64,000 bases of DNA from CAVVKW01 sp963749035 (lineage in GTDB: Bacteria; Verrucomicrobiota; Verrucomicrobiia; Chthoniobacterales; JAATET01): NCBI GenBank assembly GCA_963749035.1, contig CAVVKW010000004.1:1364001-1428000 (forward strand). Reading direction: 5' to 3'. Made by a program: the position numbers and the translations under genes. Below, one piece after another: positions 1 to 7,534 of the stretch; position 1 is the first letter of the stretch; each line of letters begins with the position of its first letter. The notes under the pieces were generated by a model. The model was not told where the DNA came from. It ran no database searches and worked only from the letters and a program-made list of their open reading frames with translations.

Positions 1-130
1 CCCGCACCGTCTCGCGCTGGCCGACCACAACCCGTGCCAACGCCGACTCGAGCGAACCGAAGAGCTTTCGAAACTCCTCCACCCGCTCCCGCGTCTCGTC
101 CGATTCTTCCACGCCCCGACTCAACCGCAT
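1..130 (-). CDS. MoxR-family AAA ATPase, N-terminus only (runs off left edge)
   Basis: Only the first 43 codons are inside the window. Read from an ATG at 130 leftwards, the protein begins MRLSRGVEESD and then shows FRKLFGSLESALARVVVGQRE. This matches the lead-in helix and 'vvGQ' motif that precede the Walker A loop in MoxR ATPases. MoxR proteins are chaperone-like AAA+ ATPases, usually paired with a DUF58/VWA protein that would lie to the left. The Walker motifs themselves are outside the window. It follows yjbQ (stop at 156) on the same strand with a gap of about 25 bp, so the two are probably co-transcribed. No in-frame ATG lies between 130 and the yjbQ stop, although an upstream CTG cannot be excluded. 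Confidence 0.7.
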   Translation of the reverse strand, partial: MRLSRGVEESDETRERVEEFRKLFGSLESALARVVVGQRETVR

Positions 131-155
131 CGCGCCGGAATCGTCCAGCGCGGCG

Positions 156-575
156 TCATTCCCCGATCACGACCACGTCCAGCGTCCGCCGGTGCGACGC
201 CCGCCGATGCTCGAAAACGAAGATCCCCTGCCACGTCCCGAGCGACGTCCGCCCTTTGACCACCGGCACGGTTTCACTCGACCGCGTCAACGCCATCCGC
301 AAGTGACTCGTCGTGTCGTCCGAACCCTCCGCCGTGTGCACCCAGCCCGGATCATCCTCCGGCACCAGCTCTTCGAAGTATCGGTGCAAATCTTCCCGCG
401 CCGACGGATCTGCGTTCTCGTAGATCACGAGACTCGCACTCGTGTGCCGCAGAAACACGGTCACCAGCCCGGTCTGCACCTTGCTCTCCCGCACGATCCG
501 CTCGACGTCCGCCGTGATTTCGTAAGTCCCCTTCCCCGAGGTCCGCACCTCGATCCGTTCGCTTTTCGTTTTCAT
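156..575 (-). CDS. yjbQ: YjbQ/UPF0047 family protein
   Basis: The 139-aa length matches the YjbQ/UPF0047 family (about 130-140 aa). The signature RHTSASLVIYENADP (about residues 43-57) and the tail of alternating strands ending GIFVFEHRRASHRRTLDVVVIGE are both present. Family members form small beta-barrel trimers with a conserved His cluster that binds metal or phosphate. Some have weak thiamine-phosphate synthase activity, and the true cellular role is unsettled. The gene lies 7 bp after the DUF423 gene and shortly before a MoxR gene, all on the minus strand. No odd residues were seen. Confidence 0.9.
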   Translation of the reverse strand: MKTKSERIEVRTSGKGTYEITADVERIVRESKVQTGLVTVFLRHTSASLVIYENADPSAREDLHRYFEELVPEDDPGWVHTAEGSDDTTSHLRMALTRSSETVPVVKGRTSLGTWQGIFVFEHRRASHRRTLDVVVIGE

Positions 576-582
576 TGCGCCT

Positions 583-927
583 TCATTTCCCTCGAAACAA
601 CAGCAAACCCCACCCCGCGATCAACGCCGTTCCACCGATCGGAGTGATCGCCCCCAGCCAACCCACGTTCGTCACCGCCAGCAGGTAAAGCGATCCCGAG
701 AACACCAGCACGCCGCCCGTCCAGAGCCCCGTCATCCAGCGATCCGCCCGACCCGCCAACGCAAGCGCCAGCAGTGCCACGGCGTGGACCAAATGGTAAA
801 ACGCCGCGGTCTCCCAGTTACCTACCCGCCCGTTCGCCTCCAGCAGCCCCGCCAAACCGTGTGCGCCGAAAGCCCCCAGTGCCACACCGGTCAGGCCAAG
901 CACCGCCGCGATGCGAATCGCACTCAT
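583..927 (-). CDS. DUF423 family small inner-membrane protein
   Basis: This 114-aa protein has four predicted membrane helices (around residues 5-22, 38-58, 66-84 and 92-111). It carries the family hallmark GAFGAHGL near the N-terminus and YHLVHAVALL in helix 2. This is the DUF423 (YgdD/YwdK) family, polytopic proteins of unknown function that are widespread in bacteria. The start is the ATG at 927, immediately after a palindromic interspersed element (928-1027) that fills the whole gap to mdh. It is probably expressed from the mdh transcript. Confidence 0.9.
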   Translation of the reverse strand: MSAIRIAAVLGLTGVALGAFGAHGLAGLLEANGRVGNWETAAFYHLVHAVALLALALAGRADRWMTGLWTGGVLVFSGSLYLLAVTNVGWLGAITPIGGTALIAGWGLLLFRGK

Positions 928-1027
928 TCCGCGGGGACCGCGAGCTTCCAGCTCGCCGACGCGGGCATCCTGCCCGCGACCTCACCCCAACAGCGAAGCT
1001 GCACTTCCCCCCACTCAGTGCCCCGCC
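928..1027. repeat. Double-palindrome interspersed element, family F copy 1
   Basis: This element fills the whole mdh-DUF423 gap. It holds two near-perfect palindromes: GCGAGCTTCCAGCTCGC at 940-956 and CGCGGGCATCCTGCCCGCG at 960-978. A tail around 1000-1030 ends CCCCGCCTCACAG and includes the mdh stop codon. A clearly related copy lies at 17363-17459 between recD2 and cinA, in the same position relative to two co-directional minus-strand genes. It looks like a REP/BIME-type non-autonomous element. It may act as RNA hairpins between operon genes, but that is inference. Confidence 0.75.
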
Positions 1028-2008
1028 TCACAGCAGATCCGCCACCATCTCGCGCTCCTGCCGAAGCTCCTCGACGGTCGCGTCGACCTTGGTCTGGCTG
1101 AATTCCGACAGCTTCACGTCTTGCACGATCTCGACCTTGTTGCCGTCCGACCGCACCGGGAAGGAGCACATCAATCCCTCTTCGATCCCGTAGCTTCCGT
1201 CGGAACACACCGCGACGCTGTGCCAGTCGTCGCCCTTCGTCGGAGTCACGATCGACTGGATGGTCTCGATCGCCGCGTGCGCCGCCGAAGCCGCCGACGA
1301 CAACCCGCGTGCCGCGATGATCGCCGCACCCCGCTGCTGCACCGTCTTGATGAACTCGCCCTCCAAATATGCGGTATCCGTGATCACTTCTCCGACCGGT
1401 TTTCCGTCGATGCGCGCATTCCCGAAGTCCGGGTAGAGCGTCGCAGAATGATTACCCCAGATCGCCAGCCGATCCACGTCGCTCCAATGCTTCCCAGCCT
1501 TCAGTGCCAACTGCGTCTTCGCCCGATTTTCGTCGAGCCGCGTCATCGCGAACCAACGATCCGCCGGCAGGTCTTTCCCGTTGTTCATCGCGATCAGGCA
1601 GTTCGTGTTGCAGGGATTTCCCACCACCAGCACGCGAGCATCCGCCGCCGCGTTCTTGGCAATCGCCTCGCCCTGACCCACGAAAATCTTCCCGTTGATC
1701 CCCAGCAGATCTTTGCGCTCCATCCCCGCCTTGCGCGGCACGCTGCCGACCAGCATCGCCCAGTTCACACCGTCAAACCCCGCGTCGAGATCCGAAGTCC
1801 CGTCCACGTCCGCCAAGAGCGGAAACGCGCAATCGTGCAGTTCCATGATCACGCCCTCGAGCGCCTTCATTCCCGGCTCGATCTCGATCAAACTCAGTGA
1901 AACCGGTTGGTCAGGACCAAAAACACCGCCGGACGCGATCCGGGGAAGAAGTGAATAACCGATCTGGCCCGCCGCACCGGTGACCGCAACTTTAATGGGA
2001 GCTTTCAT
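1028..2008 (-). CDS. mdh: NAD-dependent malate dehydrogenase
   Basis: At 326 aa the protein has the usual length. It catalyses malate to oxaloacetate in the TCA cycle in the cytosol. The N-terminal Rossmann motif VTGAAGQIGYSLL binds NAD. VGNPCNTN, MTRLDENRAKTQLA (substrate-binding Arg) and WGNHSATLYPDF (catalytic His) are intact. The GAAGQIG form and overall sequence match the malate dehydrogenase type also found in plant plastids and cytosol rather than the lactate-dehydrogenase-like form. The ATG at 2008 is preceded by a weak AGGT about 8 nt upstream. The stop codon lies inside the edge of repeat element F. Confidence 0.95.
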   Translation of the reverse strand: MKAPIKVAVTGAAGQIGYSLLPRIASGGVFGPDQPVSLSLIEIEPGMKALEGVIMELHDCAFPLLADVDGTSDLDAGFDGVNWAMLVGSVPRKAGMERKDLLGINGKIFVGQGEAIAKNAAADARVLVVGNPCNTNCLIAMNNGKDLPADRWFAMTRLDENRAKTQLALKAGKHWSDVDRLAIWGNHSATLYPDFGNARIDGKPVGEVITDTAYLEGEFIKTVQQRGAAIIAARGLSSAASAAHAAIETIQSIVTPTKGDDWHSVAVCSDGSYGIEEGLMCSFPVRSDGNKVEIVQDVKLSEFSQTKVDATVEELRQEREMVADLL

Positions 2009-2165
2009 ACCGACCTAGATTGCCTGAATCGCCCCAATTCACGAAAGCACAATTCCGCAACGATCCCGTCACCACCGATCTTTCCCACATTTTTCAAGAC
2101 CACCCCGCCCTTTCCTGATTCAGTTCGCGAAAGTCCCGGGACGAACAAACCCAACGAATCACCCC

Positions 2166-3350
2166 ATGCAAGACGTCAGCTTCAACGGCAAAACCTTTCG
2201 CGCCGCCTTCGTCCTCGTCCTGGTTCTTGGTATCAGCCTGCTCTTCCTCGCGGTCACCTGGCCCTTTCTCCAAGCCCTTCTTCTCGGCGCGATCTTCGCC
2301 GGGCTCTGCACTCCGATCTACCGGTGGCTGGTCAAGATCTTCCGCGGCCGCCGCTCACTCGCCTCCGGTGTCACGCTCCTCATCCTGTTTCTAATCATCG
2401 TCGGGCCGCTCAGTGCCTTTCTCGGCATCGTCGTCAAGCAGGCCATCGGCGTCAGCGACACCGCCATCCCCTGGGTCCAAGCGCAGTTCTCAAACTCCGA
2501 CACCCTCGATCCACACGCCTGGCTCGTCGAGCGCCTCCCCGTCGCCGCTGATCTCGTTCCCAGCAAGGAAGAGATCATGAAAAACGTCAGCATCGCCGTG
2601 CAGGGAGCCGGCACCTTTCTCGTCAGCAGTGCTTCGAGGCTGACCGCTGGCACCGCCGGACTGCTTCTCGATTTCTTCGTCATGTTCTACGCGATGTTTT
2701 TCTTCCTGAAAGACGGTTCCCGCATCCTCGAGAAGATCTTCTACTACATGCCGCTCAGCCACGATGACGAGGTTCGCATGTTGGAGCGCTTCATCTCCGT
2801 GACCCGGGCCACGATCAAAGGCACGCTCCTCATCGGCCTCATCCAAGGCAGCTTGGCCGCATTCTCCTTCTGGCTCGCCGGCATCCAGGGCATCGCGTTC
2901 TGGGGCACGGTCATGGTCATCCTCTCGGTCATCCCCGGCATCGGCTCCGCCCTCGTCTGGATCCCCGCCGTCATCTACCTCTACATCTCCGGCGAACCCT
3001 TCAAAGCCACCGCCGTAGCCATCTGGTGCGCCGCCATCGTCGGCACGGTCGACAACGTTCTTCGGCCCATTCTGGTCGGCAAGGACGCCAAAATGCCCGA
3101 CCTCCTCATCCTCGTCGGCACGCTCGGCGGCTTGTTTCTCTTCGGCCCGATCGGCTTTATCGTCGGTCCCGTCGTCTGCGGTCTGTTTCTGACCGCCTGG
3201 GACATTTACGGCACCGCCTTCGCGGAAATCCTGCCCCCGGTCAAAAAACTCCGTCTCGGCCAAGGCGTCCGCAAGAAAGTGGATGAGCCGAGCTGGTCCG
3301 AGCCGCCCCCCATCAAGCCGGACGACGCCCCGAACGATACCGAACGATAG
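2166..3350 (+). CDS. AI-2E transporter / UPF0118 family permease
   Basis: This 394-aa polytopic membrane protein has an N-terminal hairpin of two helices (about residues 14-60). A large soluble segment follows, then a block of helices including the family-typical FFVMFYAMFFFLKDG and the C-terminal GGLFLFGPIGFIVGPVVCGLF. This is the UPF0118/AI-2E (YdiK, TqsA) family, whose members export signals or act as Na+/H+ antiporters; substrate cannot be inferred. The hydrophilic tail is about 45 residues and proline-rich. The gene is divergent from mdh across a 157-bp gap (2009-2165) in which I see no clear promoter or RNA element. metG follows downstream. Confidence 0.88.
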   Translation: MQDVSFNGKTFRAAFVLVLVLGISLLFLAVTWPFLQALLLGAIFAGLCTPIYRWLVKIFRGRRSLASGVTLLILFLIIVGPLSAFLGIVVKQAIGVSDTAIPWVQAQFSNSDTLDPHAWLVERLPVAADLVPSKEEIMKNVSIAVQGAGTFLVSSASRLTAGTAGLLLDFFVMFYAMFFFLKDGSRILEKIFYYMPLSHDDEVRMLERFISVTRATIKGTLLIGLIQGSLAAFSFWLAGIQGIAFWGTVMVILSVIPGIGSALVWIPAVIYLYISGEPFKATAVAIWCAAIVGTVDNVLRPILVGKDAKMPDLLILVGTLGGLFLFGPIGFIVGPVVCGLFLTAWDIYGTAFAEILPPVKKLRLGQGVRKKVDEPSWSEPPPIKPDDAPNDTER

Positions 3351-3426
3351 CCGGGGCGGCGCCGAGCCGTCTCGCCGGAAAATGGCCTCGTCCCCCTCCC
3401 CGCCGTGTGATTCCATCCCGCGGACC

Positions 3427-4986
3427 GTGAAACCGTATTTCATCACCACCGCGATCGACTACACCAACGGCGCCCCGCACACCGGGCACGCCTACGAAAA
3501 GGTCCTCGCCGATGCCCTCGCCCGCTTCCAACGCCAGTCTGGACGCGACGTGTTCTTCCTGACCGGCGTCGACCAGCACGGCCAAAAAGTCCAGCAATCT
3601 GCCGAAAAACTCGGCATCCAACCCGCCGAATTTGTCGAAAATCTCACCGCCCAGTTCCGCTCCCTCTGGAGCGATCTCGCCATCAGCAACAATGCCTGGG
3701 CCGCCACCACCGACCCGCTCCACGTCCGCTGCGTGCAAGGCATCCTTCAGCAACTTTTCGACGCTGGCCAGATCTACCGCAGCACCCAGACCGGCCACTA
3801 CAGCGTCCGCCAGGAACAATTCGTCACCGACAAGGAACGCGGACCCGACGGCGAATTCGGCCCCGAGTGGGGCGAAGTCACGCTCATCGAGGAAGAGAAC
3901 TACTACTTCCGCCTCGAGAAACACCGCGACTGGCTCCTCGACTACGTCGACACCCACCCCAACTTCATCACTCCCGAATTCCGTCGGACCGAACTCCGCA
4001 ACGCCGTCGAAAAGCTCACCGGCGACCTCTGCATCTCCCGCCCCAAGTCCCGCCTCCAGTGGGGCATCGAGCTCCCCTTCGACCCCGACTTCGTCACCTA
4101 CGTCTGGTTCGACGCCCTCATCAACTACATCTCCTTCGCCGGCTACGAACCCTCATCCCCACTCAACACTCAACTCTCAACACTCAACTTCACCTGGCCC
4201 GCGCTCCACGTCATCGGCAAGGACATTCTCATCCCCGCCCACGGCGTTTACTGGCCCATCATGCTTCACGCCATCGGCTTCCCCGACGACGCCATCCCAC
4301 CGCTCCTCGTTCACGGCTGGTGGAACATCTCCGGCGCGAAGATGAGCAAAAGCCTCGGCAACGTCGTCGCCCCCACCGAACTCATCGAACGCTACGGCGC
4401 CGATGCCGTCCGCTATTATCTGCTCGCCGACATCGTCACCGGACGCGACGCCGACTTCAACCCGACCCGCCTCGAAGAGCGCTACAACTCCGATCTCGCC
4501 AACGGCATCGGCAACCTCCTCAACCGCACGCTGAACATGGCGAAAAAGTATCGCGAAGGAGTCCTCCGATCCGACACCACCGACGGACTCCGCCCCGCCG
4601 CCGAGTCCGCCGTCGCGGCCTACACCGCCGCCTTCGAGCGGTCCGATCCTCGCGCCGCCATCGACGCCATCGTCGACCTCGCCAACGCCGCCAACCAACA
4701 CGTCGACCAGTCCGCCCCGTGGAAACTTGCCAAGTCTGAGAGTGACGCCGCCGCTCTCGACACCGTCCTCTACCACCTCGCCGAAACGACCCGCATCCTC
4801 GCCATCCTCCTCAACCCCATCGTCCCGACCGCAGCGGAGAAGATCGCCACCCAACTCGCCATCGACCCCGCCACCCTCACGATGGCCAACGCGACCTGGG
4901 GCGGCCTCCCCGACGGCCACACCCTCTCCGCCCCATCGCCGGTCTTCCCCCGAATCGACACGACGAAGTCGAGTGTTGAAAGTTGA
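3427..4986 (+). CDS. metG: Methionyl-tRNA synthetase
   Basis: This class I aminoacyl-tRNA synthetase charges tRNA-Met. The GTG at 3427 is chosen because translation then begins MKPYFITTAIDYTNG, the canonical family N-terminus. The in-frame ATG at 3382 would add a proline-rich 15-residue leader. The HIGH motif is HTGH (about residue 18) and KMSKS appears as KMSKSLGN. No zinc-knuckle cysteines are visible and there is no C-terminal tRNA-binding (EMAP) domain, so it is the short form (519 aa). A heptamer array at 4161-4188 is translated in frame as LNTQLSTLN in the loop between FAGYE and WPALHVIGK. The stop codon lies in a reverse-oriented heptamer array. Confidence 0.95.
   Translation: MKPYFITTAIDYTNGAPHTGHAYEKVLADALARFQRQSGRDVFFLTGVDQHGQKVQQSAEKLGIQPAEFVENLTAQFRSLWSDLAISNNAWAATTDPLHVRCVQGILQQLFDAGQIYRSTQTGHYSVRQEQFVTDKERGPDGEFGPEWGEVTLIEEENYYFRLEKHRDWLLDYVDTHPNFITPEFRRTELRNAVEKLTGDLCISRPKSRLQWGIELPFDPDFVTYVWFDALINYISFAGYEPSSPLNTQLSTLNFTWPALHVIGKDILIPAHGVYWPIMLHAIGFPDDAIPPLLVHGWWNISGAKMSKSLGNVVAPTELIERYGADAVRYYLLADIVTGRDADFNPTRLEERYNSDLANGIGNLLNRTLNMAKKYREGVLRSDTTDGLRPAAESAVAAYTAAFERSDPRAAIDAIVDLANAANQHVDQSAPWKLAKSESDAAALDTVLYHLAETTRILAILLNPIVPTAAEKIATQLAIDPATLTMANATWGGLPDGHTLSAPSPVFPRIDTTKSSVES
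4161..4188 (+). repeat. Heptamer A array (CTCAACA-type) inside metG
   Basis: About four imperfect units of CTCAACA/CTCAACT lie in sense orientation within metG. The insertion is in frame and adds roughly ten residues (LNTQLSTLN) to a surface-type loop of the catalytic domain. Because 7 is not a multiple of 3, the unit encodes the same cyclic heptapeptide (STLNTQH) in all three sense frames and contains no stop codon. Confidence 0.85.
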
Positions 4987-5044
4987 GTGTTGAGTGGAGA
5001 GCCCTCTGCATCTCAGGCCACTCAACACTCAACACTCAACACTC
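4971..5044. repeat. Inverted pair of heptamer A arrays (long hairpin) at metG 3' end
   Basis: The left arm at 4971-4997 is in GTTGAGT orientation and contains the metG stop codon (4984-4986). The right arm at 5018-5044 is in CTCAACA orientation. The two 27-nt arms are complementary except at two positions, with a 20-nt loop. The hairpin lies between metG and the acyltransferase start at 5062. There is no following U-tract, so it is not a classical intrinsic terminator. It could attenuate transcription, protect the metG mRNA end or uncouple translation; this is inference. Confidence 0.8.
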
Positions 5045-5061
5045 ATCACACCCCCGCCACA

Positions 5062-6051
5062 GTGCCCTCCGACCTAGCCAGTTTCCCCTCCGCGAAGCGC
5101 CTCCGCTACCGCCTGGAACACGCCGCGCTCCGGGCCGCCGCAGACATCGTCCCCCTCCTTCCCTACGAAGCGCTCGAACCACTCGCCAACGCGATCGGCT
5201 CCGCCGCCTACCACCTCGATGCCCGCGGCCGCAACACCGCCCACGCCAACCTCGCCGTCGTCTTCCCCGAACGTAGCGCCGACGACCGCGCCCGCATCGC
5301 CCGCGGCAGTTACCAGAGCTTCGCCCGCGCGATGCTCTGCCTCTTCTGGTCTCCCAATCTCAACCCCGGCACCCTCGATCACTACGTGTCCATCGAGGGC
5401 CTGCACGATCACCCCATCCACCTCGACCCGACCCGAGCCGGACTCTACTACACGTTTCATTTTTCGAATTTCGAATGGTTCGGCCACGCCAGTGCCAACG
5501 CCGTCACCCCCGGCCTCATCGTCACCCAGCAATTCAAAAATCCCCTCATCGGCCCCATCTTCGATTCCCTGCGTTCGAACTGCGGTCACACCGTCGTTCC
5601 CCAGACCCGCGCCATCATCCGGATCCTCAAACATCTCAAAGCCGGCAAGAAAACCGGCGCCGTCACCGACCTCAGCCTCGACCCGAAGCACGGTGCCATC
5701 CCCATCAAATGCTTCGGCCTCTGGACGCCAGCCAGCCCCCTCCTCTCCGTCATCGTCGAGCGCACCGACGCCCTCCTGGTTCCCTCACAGACTTTCCCTG
5801 ATCCCAACGGACGCTTCCGCCTCCGCTACCATCCCCCGGTCGAACTTCCCCCGAACCCCACACCGCAGCAAGTCACTCAAGCGGCCTGGGACGTGATGGA
5901 GGTCGGCATCCGTTCCCACCCCGAATGCTGGCTCTGGGCCTACAAGCAATGGCGCTTCCGCCCGACCGACACCGAGGGCAAAACTTACCCGACCTACGCA
6001 AATACCGCCAAACGCTTCGACAAACTCCTCGCCGAACACCGGGGAGAATAG
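5062..6051 (+). CDS. LpxL/HtrB-like lysophospholipid (lipid A) acyltransferase
   Basis: This protein of about 329 aa belongs to the LpxL/HtrB family, which adds secondary acyl chains to lipid A precursors at the inner membrane. Visible features are NTAHANLAVVFPERSADDRARIA near the N-terminus (the 'N...FPe.s' motif) and YYTFHFSNFEW in the position of the usual H-x4-D/E catalytic motif (His followed by FSNFE). The typical tail AAWDVMEVGIRSHPECWLWAYKQWRFRP corresponds to 'P.qw.W.h.RwK'. I chose the GTG at 5062, just after the heptamer hairpin. A GTG at 4987, directly after the metG stop, is also in frame but would add a repeat-encoded leader. Exact acyl donor and acceptor are unknown. Confidence 0.82.
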   Translation: MPSDLASFPSAKRLRYRLEHAALRAAADIVPLLPYEALEPLANAIGSAAYHLDARGRNTAHANLAVVFPERSADDRARIARGSYQSFARAMLCLFWSPNLNPGTLDHYVSIEGLHDHPIHLDPTRAGLYYTFHFSNFEWFGHASANAVTPGLIVTQQFKNPLIGPIFDSLRSNCGHTVVPQTRAIIRILKHLKAGKKTGAVTDLSLDPKHGAIPIKCFGLWTPASPLLSVIVERTDALLVPSQTFPDPNGRFRLRYHPPVELPPNPTPQQVTQAAWDVMEVGIRSHPECWLWAYKQWRFRPTDTEGKTYPTYANTAKRFDKLLAEHRGE

Positions 6052-6054
6052 CCC

Positions 6055-6087
6055 CACGCGAAGGCGCGAAGGCGCGAAGGCGCGAAG
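6055..6087 (-). repeat. Octamer C array (CTTCGCGT/C type), left arm
   Basis: Four units read GCGAAGGC-type on the plus strand, starting 3 bp after the acyltransferase stop. Before the IS3 insertion it would have faced the opposite-oriented octamer array at 7503-7527 across about 110 bp. The arms CACGCGAAGG... and ...CTTCGCGTG pair over 25 nt, with the only differences giving G-U pairs in RNA. The two arrays sit between convergent genes, a place for a bidirectional terminator, but no U-tract is evident. Confidence 0.75.
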
Positions 6088-6167
6088 AGCATTTCCCAGC
6101 AAAGAGTCCGTCACGAATCTCTCCACGGGTCGACCAGCTTCGAGAGCGTTCATGAAAACCTCAACAC

Positions 6168-6192
6168 TGAAGTGGAGCCGAAAAAGTGGACA
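6168..6192 (+). repeat. IS terminal inverted repeat, left
   Basis: This 25-bp end begins TGAAGTGGAGCC. Its reverse complement matches 7448-7472 at 20 of 25 positions. It is preceded directly by the ACAC target duplication at 6164-6167. Confidence 0.88.
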
Positions 6193-6199
6193 GGGGAAG

Positions 6200-7126
6200 T
6201 TAGTCTGTTTTGGTTGTTAGGTTATTGAGTGAGTTTTCGTATTCGAGGGGTGATTGGTAGTCGAGGGAGCTATGGAGTCGGCGTGGATTGTAGAAGGTGT
6301 CGATGTAGTCGAAGAGCATCGCGTCGGCTTGGGCTCGGGTGGCCGGAGGGCCGGCGTGGAAGCATTCGGTTTTGAGAGTGGACCAGAACGACTCCATGGC
6401 GGCGTTATCATAGCAGTTGGCGCGTCGGCTCATGCTCGGCGTCACGCCGTGGGAGTCGAGCAGGGAGCGGAAAGCCCCAGCGGCGTACTGGCTGCCGCGG
6501 TCGGAATGGTGGAGTTGTGGACGAGTTCCTGAGAGCAAGACGGCGCGGCTGAAGGCGCTTTCGACGAGGGTGCTCTCCATGGTTGATCCCGTTTTCCAGC
6601 CAACGATCCGACGGGAAGCGAGGTTCATTTCGGCAGCCAGATAATGCCAGCCTTCATCGGTGGGTAGGTAGGTGATGTCAGCCACCTATGTCTGCCCAGG
6701 GGTAGACGAGGTCGTGTTGGTCGTATCGGACAAGAGCCGATTCGGGGCGATGGGATGAGGGTGGCGGCTGTCGGTCGTGCGGGGCCGATAACGACCCTTG
6801 CGCAAGGCACATAGTCCTTTCTGGGACATCAAGCGCGAGATACGTCGTCGCCCGCAGACTTGCCCTTCTCGATCAAGGACGACGCGCAGCCGACGGGTCC
6901 CGTAGGTTCGGCGGTTCTCGTGGAAAGCCGCTTCGATCCGATCACTCAGATCGGCGTCTTCGCGCTGGCGCAGACCTTCGGTCTTTTTCCCGTGGGCGTA
7001 GTAGCCGCTGCGACTGACTTCCAGAGCCAGGCAAAGCTCCTTGAGGGTAAAGGTGTTCTTTTCCATCGTCTCGATCAGCGCGAAGCGTTCCACGGTTCCT
7101 GACCCAAAATGGCGCAGGCTTTTTTT
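6200..7126 (-). pseudogene. IS3-family transposase OrfB, interrupted by an amber codon
   Basis: OrfB is read after a -1 shift from orfA at the A7G run (7119-7126). It continues SLRHFGSGTVERFALIETMEKN, then a helix-turn-helix (LALEVSRSGYYAHGK), then HTH_21-type sequence (HENRRTYGTRRLRVVL). It then stops at TAG 6686-6688 after STPGQT. The next codon is GTG, and the frame continues VADITYLPTDEGWHYLAAEMN with all three catalytic acidic residues intact: D of ADITYLPT, D of HHSDRGSQYA, E of ESFWSTLKTE. IS3 relatives usually have W between T and VAD, so TGG to TAG is the simplest explanation. The downstream part could be made separately from the adjacent GTG, but would lack the DNA-binding region. 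Confidence 0.88.
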
Positions 7127-7425
7127 AAAATGTCTCGTTGGCGGGTGGTGAACTCCAGTTCCCTTCTCAGGCGAGCGTTCTCGCTGGCGAGGTCCTGGGG
7201 CCGCCCCGCCGCCGGGACGGGTCCTCCTCCCCCCTCCGGACCCGTCCCGGCGGCGGTTCTCCCGTAAAGCTTCTTCCACCTGCCCAGGCTCCACGTCGAG
7301 ATCCCCAGCTCAAGCGCCAGTTGTGTCGCGCTTCGCGTTCCGCTTTCCAGCATTTCCACGGCGCTTCGTTTGAACTCTTCGTCAAATCGTCGCCCCTTGT
7401 TCGTTTCTCTTGGTTTTTCGTTCAC
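7075..7425 (-). CDS. IS3-family transposase OrfA
   Basis: This intact 116-aa OrfA starts MNEKPRETNKGRRFDEEFKRSAVEML. A helix-turn-helix of the HTH_8/IS3 type (ATQLALELGISTWSLGRWKK) is followed by a leucine-zipper-like segment (LASENARLRRELEF). The middle (residues about 57-77) is rich in Gly, Pro and Arg, an expansion compared with many OrfA proteins. The reading frame crosses TTA AAA AAA GCC. In IS3 elements such A7G runs drive programmed -1 frameshifting to give the OrfAB transposase, and here the shifted frame leads directly into orfB. Confidence 0.9.
   Translation of the reverse strand: MNEKPRETNKGRRFDEEFKRSAVEMLESGTRSATQLALELGISTWSLGRWKKLYGRTAAGTGPEGGGGPVPAAGRPQDLASENARLRRELEFTTRQRDILKKACAILGQEPWNASR
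7119..7126 (-). promoter_or_regulatory. Probable programmed -1 frameshift site (A7G) joining OrfA to OrfB
   Basis: On the minus strand the run AAAAAAAG lies in the orfA frame as TTA AAA AAA G. Slipping back one base enters the orfB frame without meeting a stop, giving KKSLRHFGSG. A7G-type slippery runs are established in IS3-family elements. No downstream stimulatory structure was assessed. Confidence 0.75.
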
Positions 7426-7447
7426 GGCTTTTTCTTGGTCTATCCCG

Positions 7448-7472
7448 TGTCCGCATTTTCAGCACCACCTCA
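7448..7472 (-). repeat. IS terminal inverted repeat, right
   Basis: This 25-bp end reads TGTCCGCATTTTCAGCACCA... on the plus strand. It is the inverted partner of 6168-6192 with five mismatches, and is followed by the second ACAC copy at 7473-7476. Confidence 0.88.
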
Positions 7473-7502
7473 ACACTGCTCTCGTCGAACCAACTCATCC
7501 CC

Positions 7503-7527
7503 CTTCGCGTCTTCGCGTCTTCGCGTG
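7503..7527 (+). repeat. Octamer C array (CTTCGCGT x3), right arm
   Basis: Three perfect units end in CTTCGCGTG. It is the inverted partner of 6055-6087, lying just past the IS and 8 bp from the stop of the minus-strand methyltransferase. Similar arrays lie at 27664-27688 and 43840-43864. Confidence 0.8.
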
Positions 7528-7534
7528 AGAAAAC

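Larger units (their letters stand above)
6168..7472 (-). mobile_element. IS3-family insertion sequence, 1305 bp, with amber-interrupted orfB
   Basis: The element has terminal inverted repeats of 25 bp (6168-6192 and 7448-7472), 20/25 identical and ending TGA...TCA. A 4-bp target duplication ACAC lies on both sides (6164-6167 and 7473-7476), so the insertion boundaries are direct. It encodes orfA and orfB on the minus strand with an A7G slippery site (7119-7126). orfB carries an in-frame TAG at 6686-6688 where IS3 transposases normally have Trp. The undisturbed target would read CCTCAACACTGC, a partial heptamer A unit lying between two inverted octamer C arrays. A short target duplication that is still perfect suggests fairly recent insertion. 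Confidence 0.92.

Noticed and set aside
2009..2165. Search for a tRNA, riboswitch or small RNA in the mdh/permease gap and other gaps
   Set aside because: No cloverleaf, T-box or riboswitch-like pattern was visible by eye; a covariance search would be needed to be sure.
4987..5061. Using GTG 4987 as acyltransferase start
   Set aside because: It would translate the hairpin heptamer array as a leader with no match to the LpxL family; GTG 5062 fits better.
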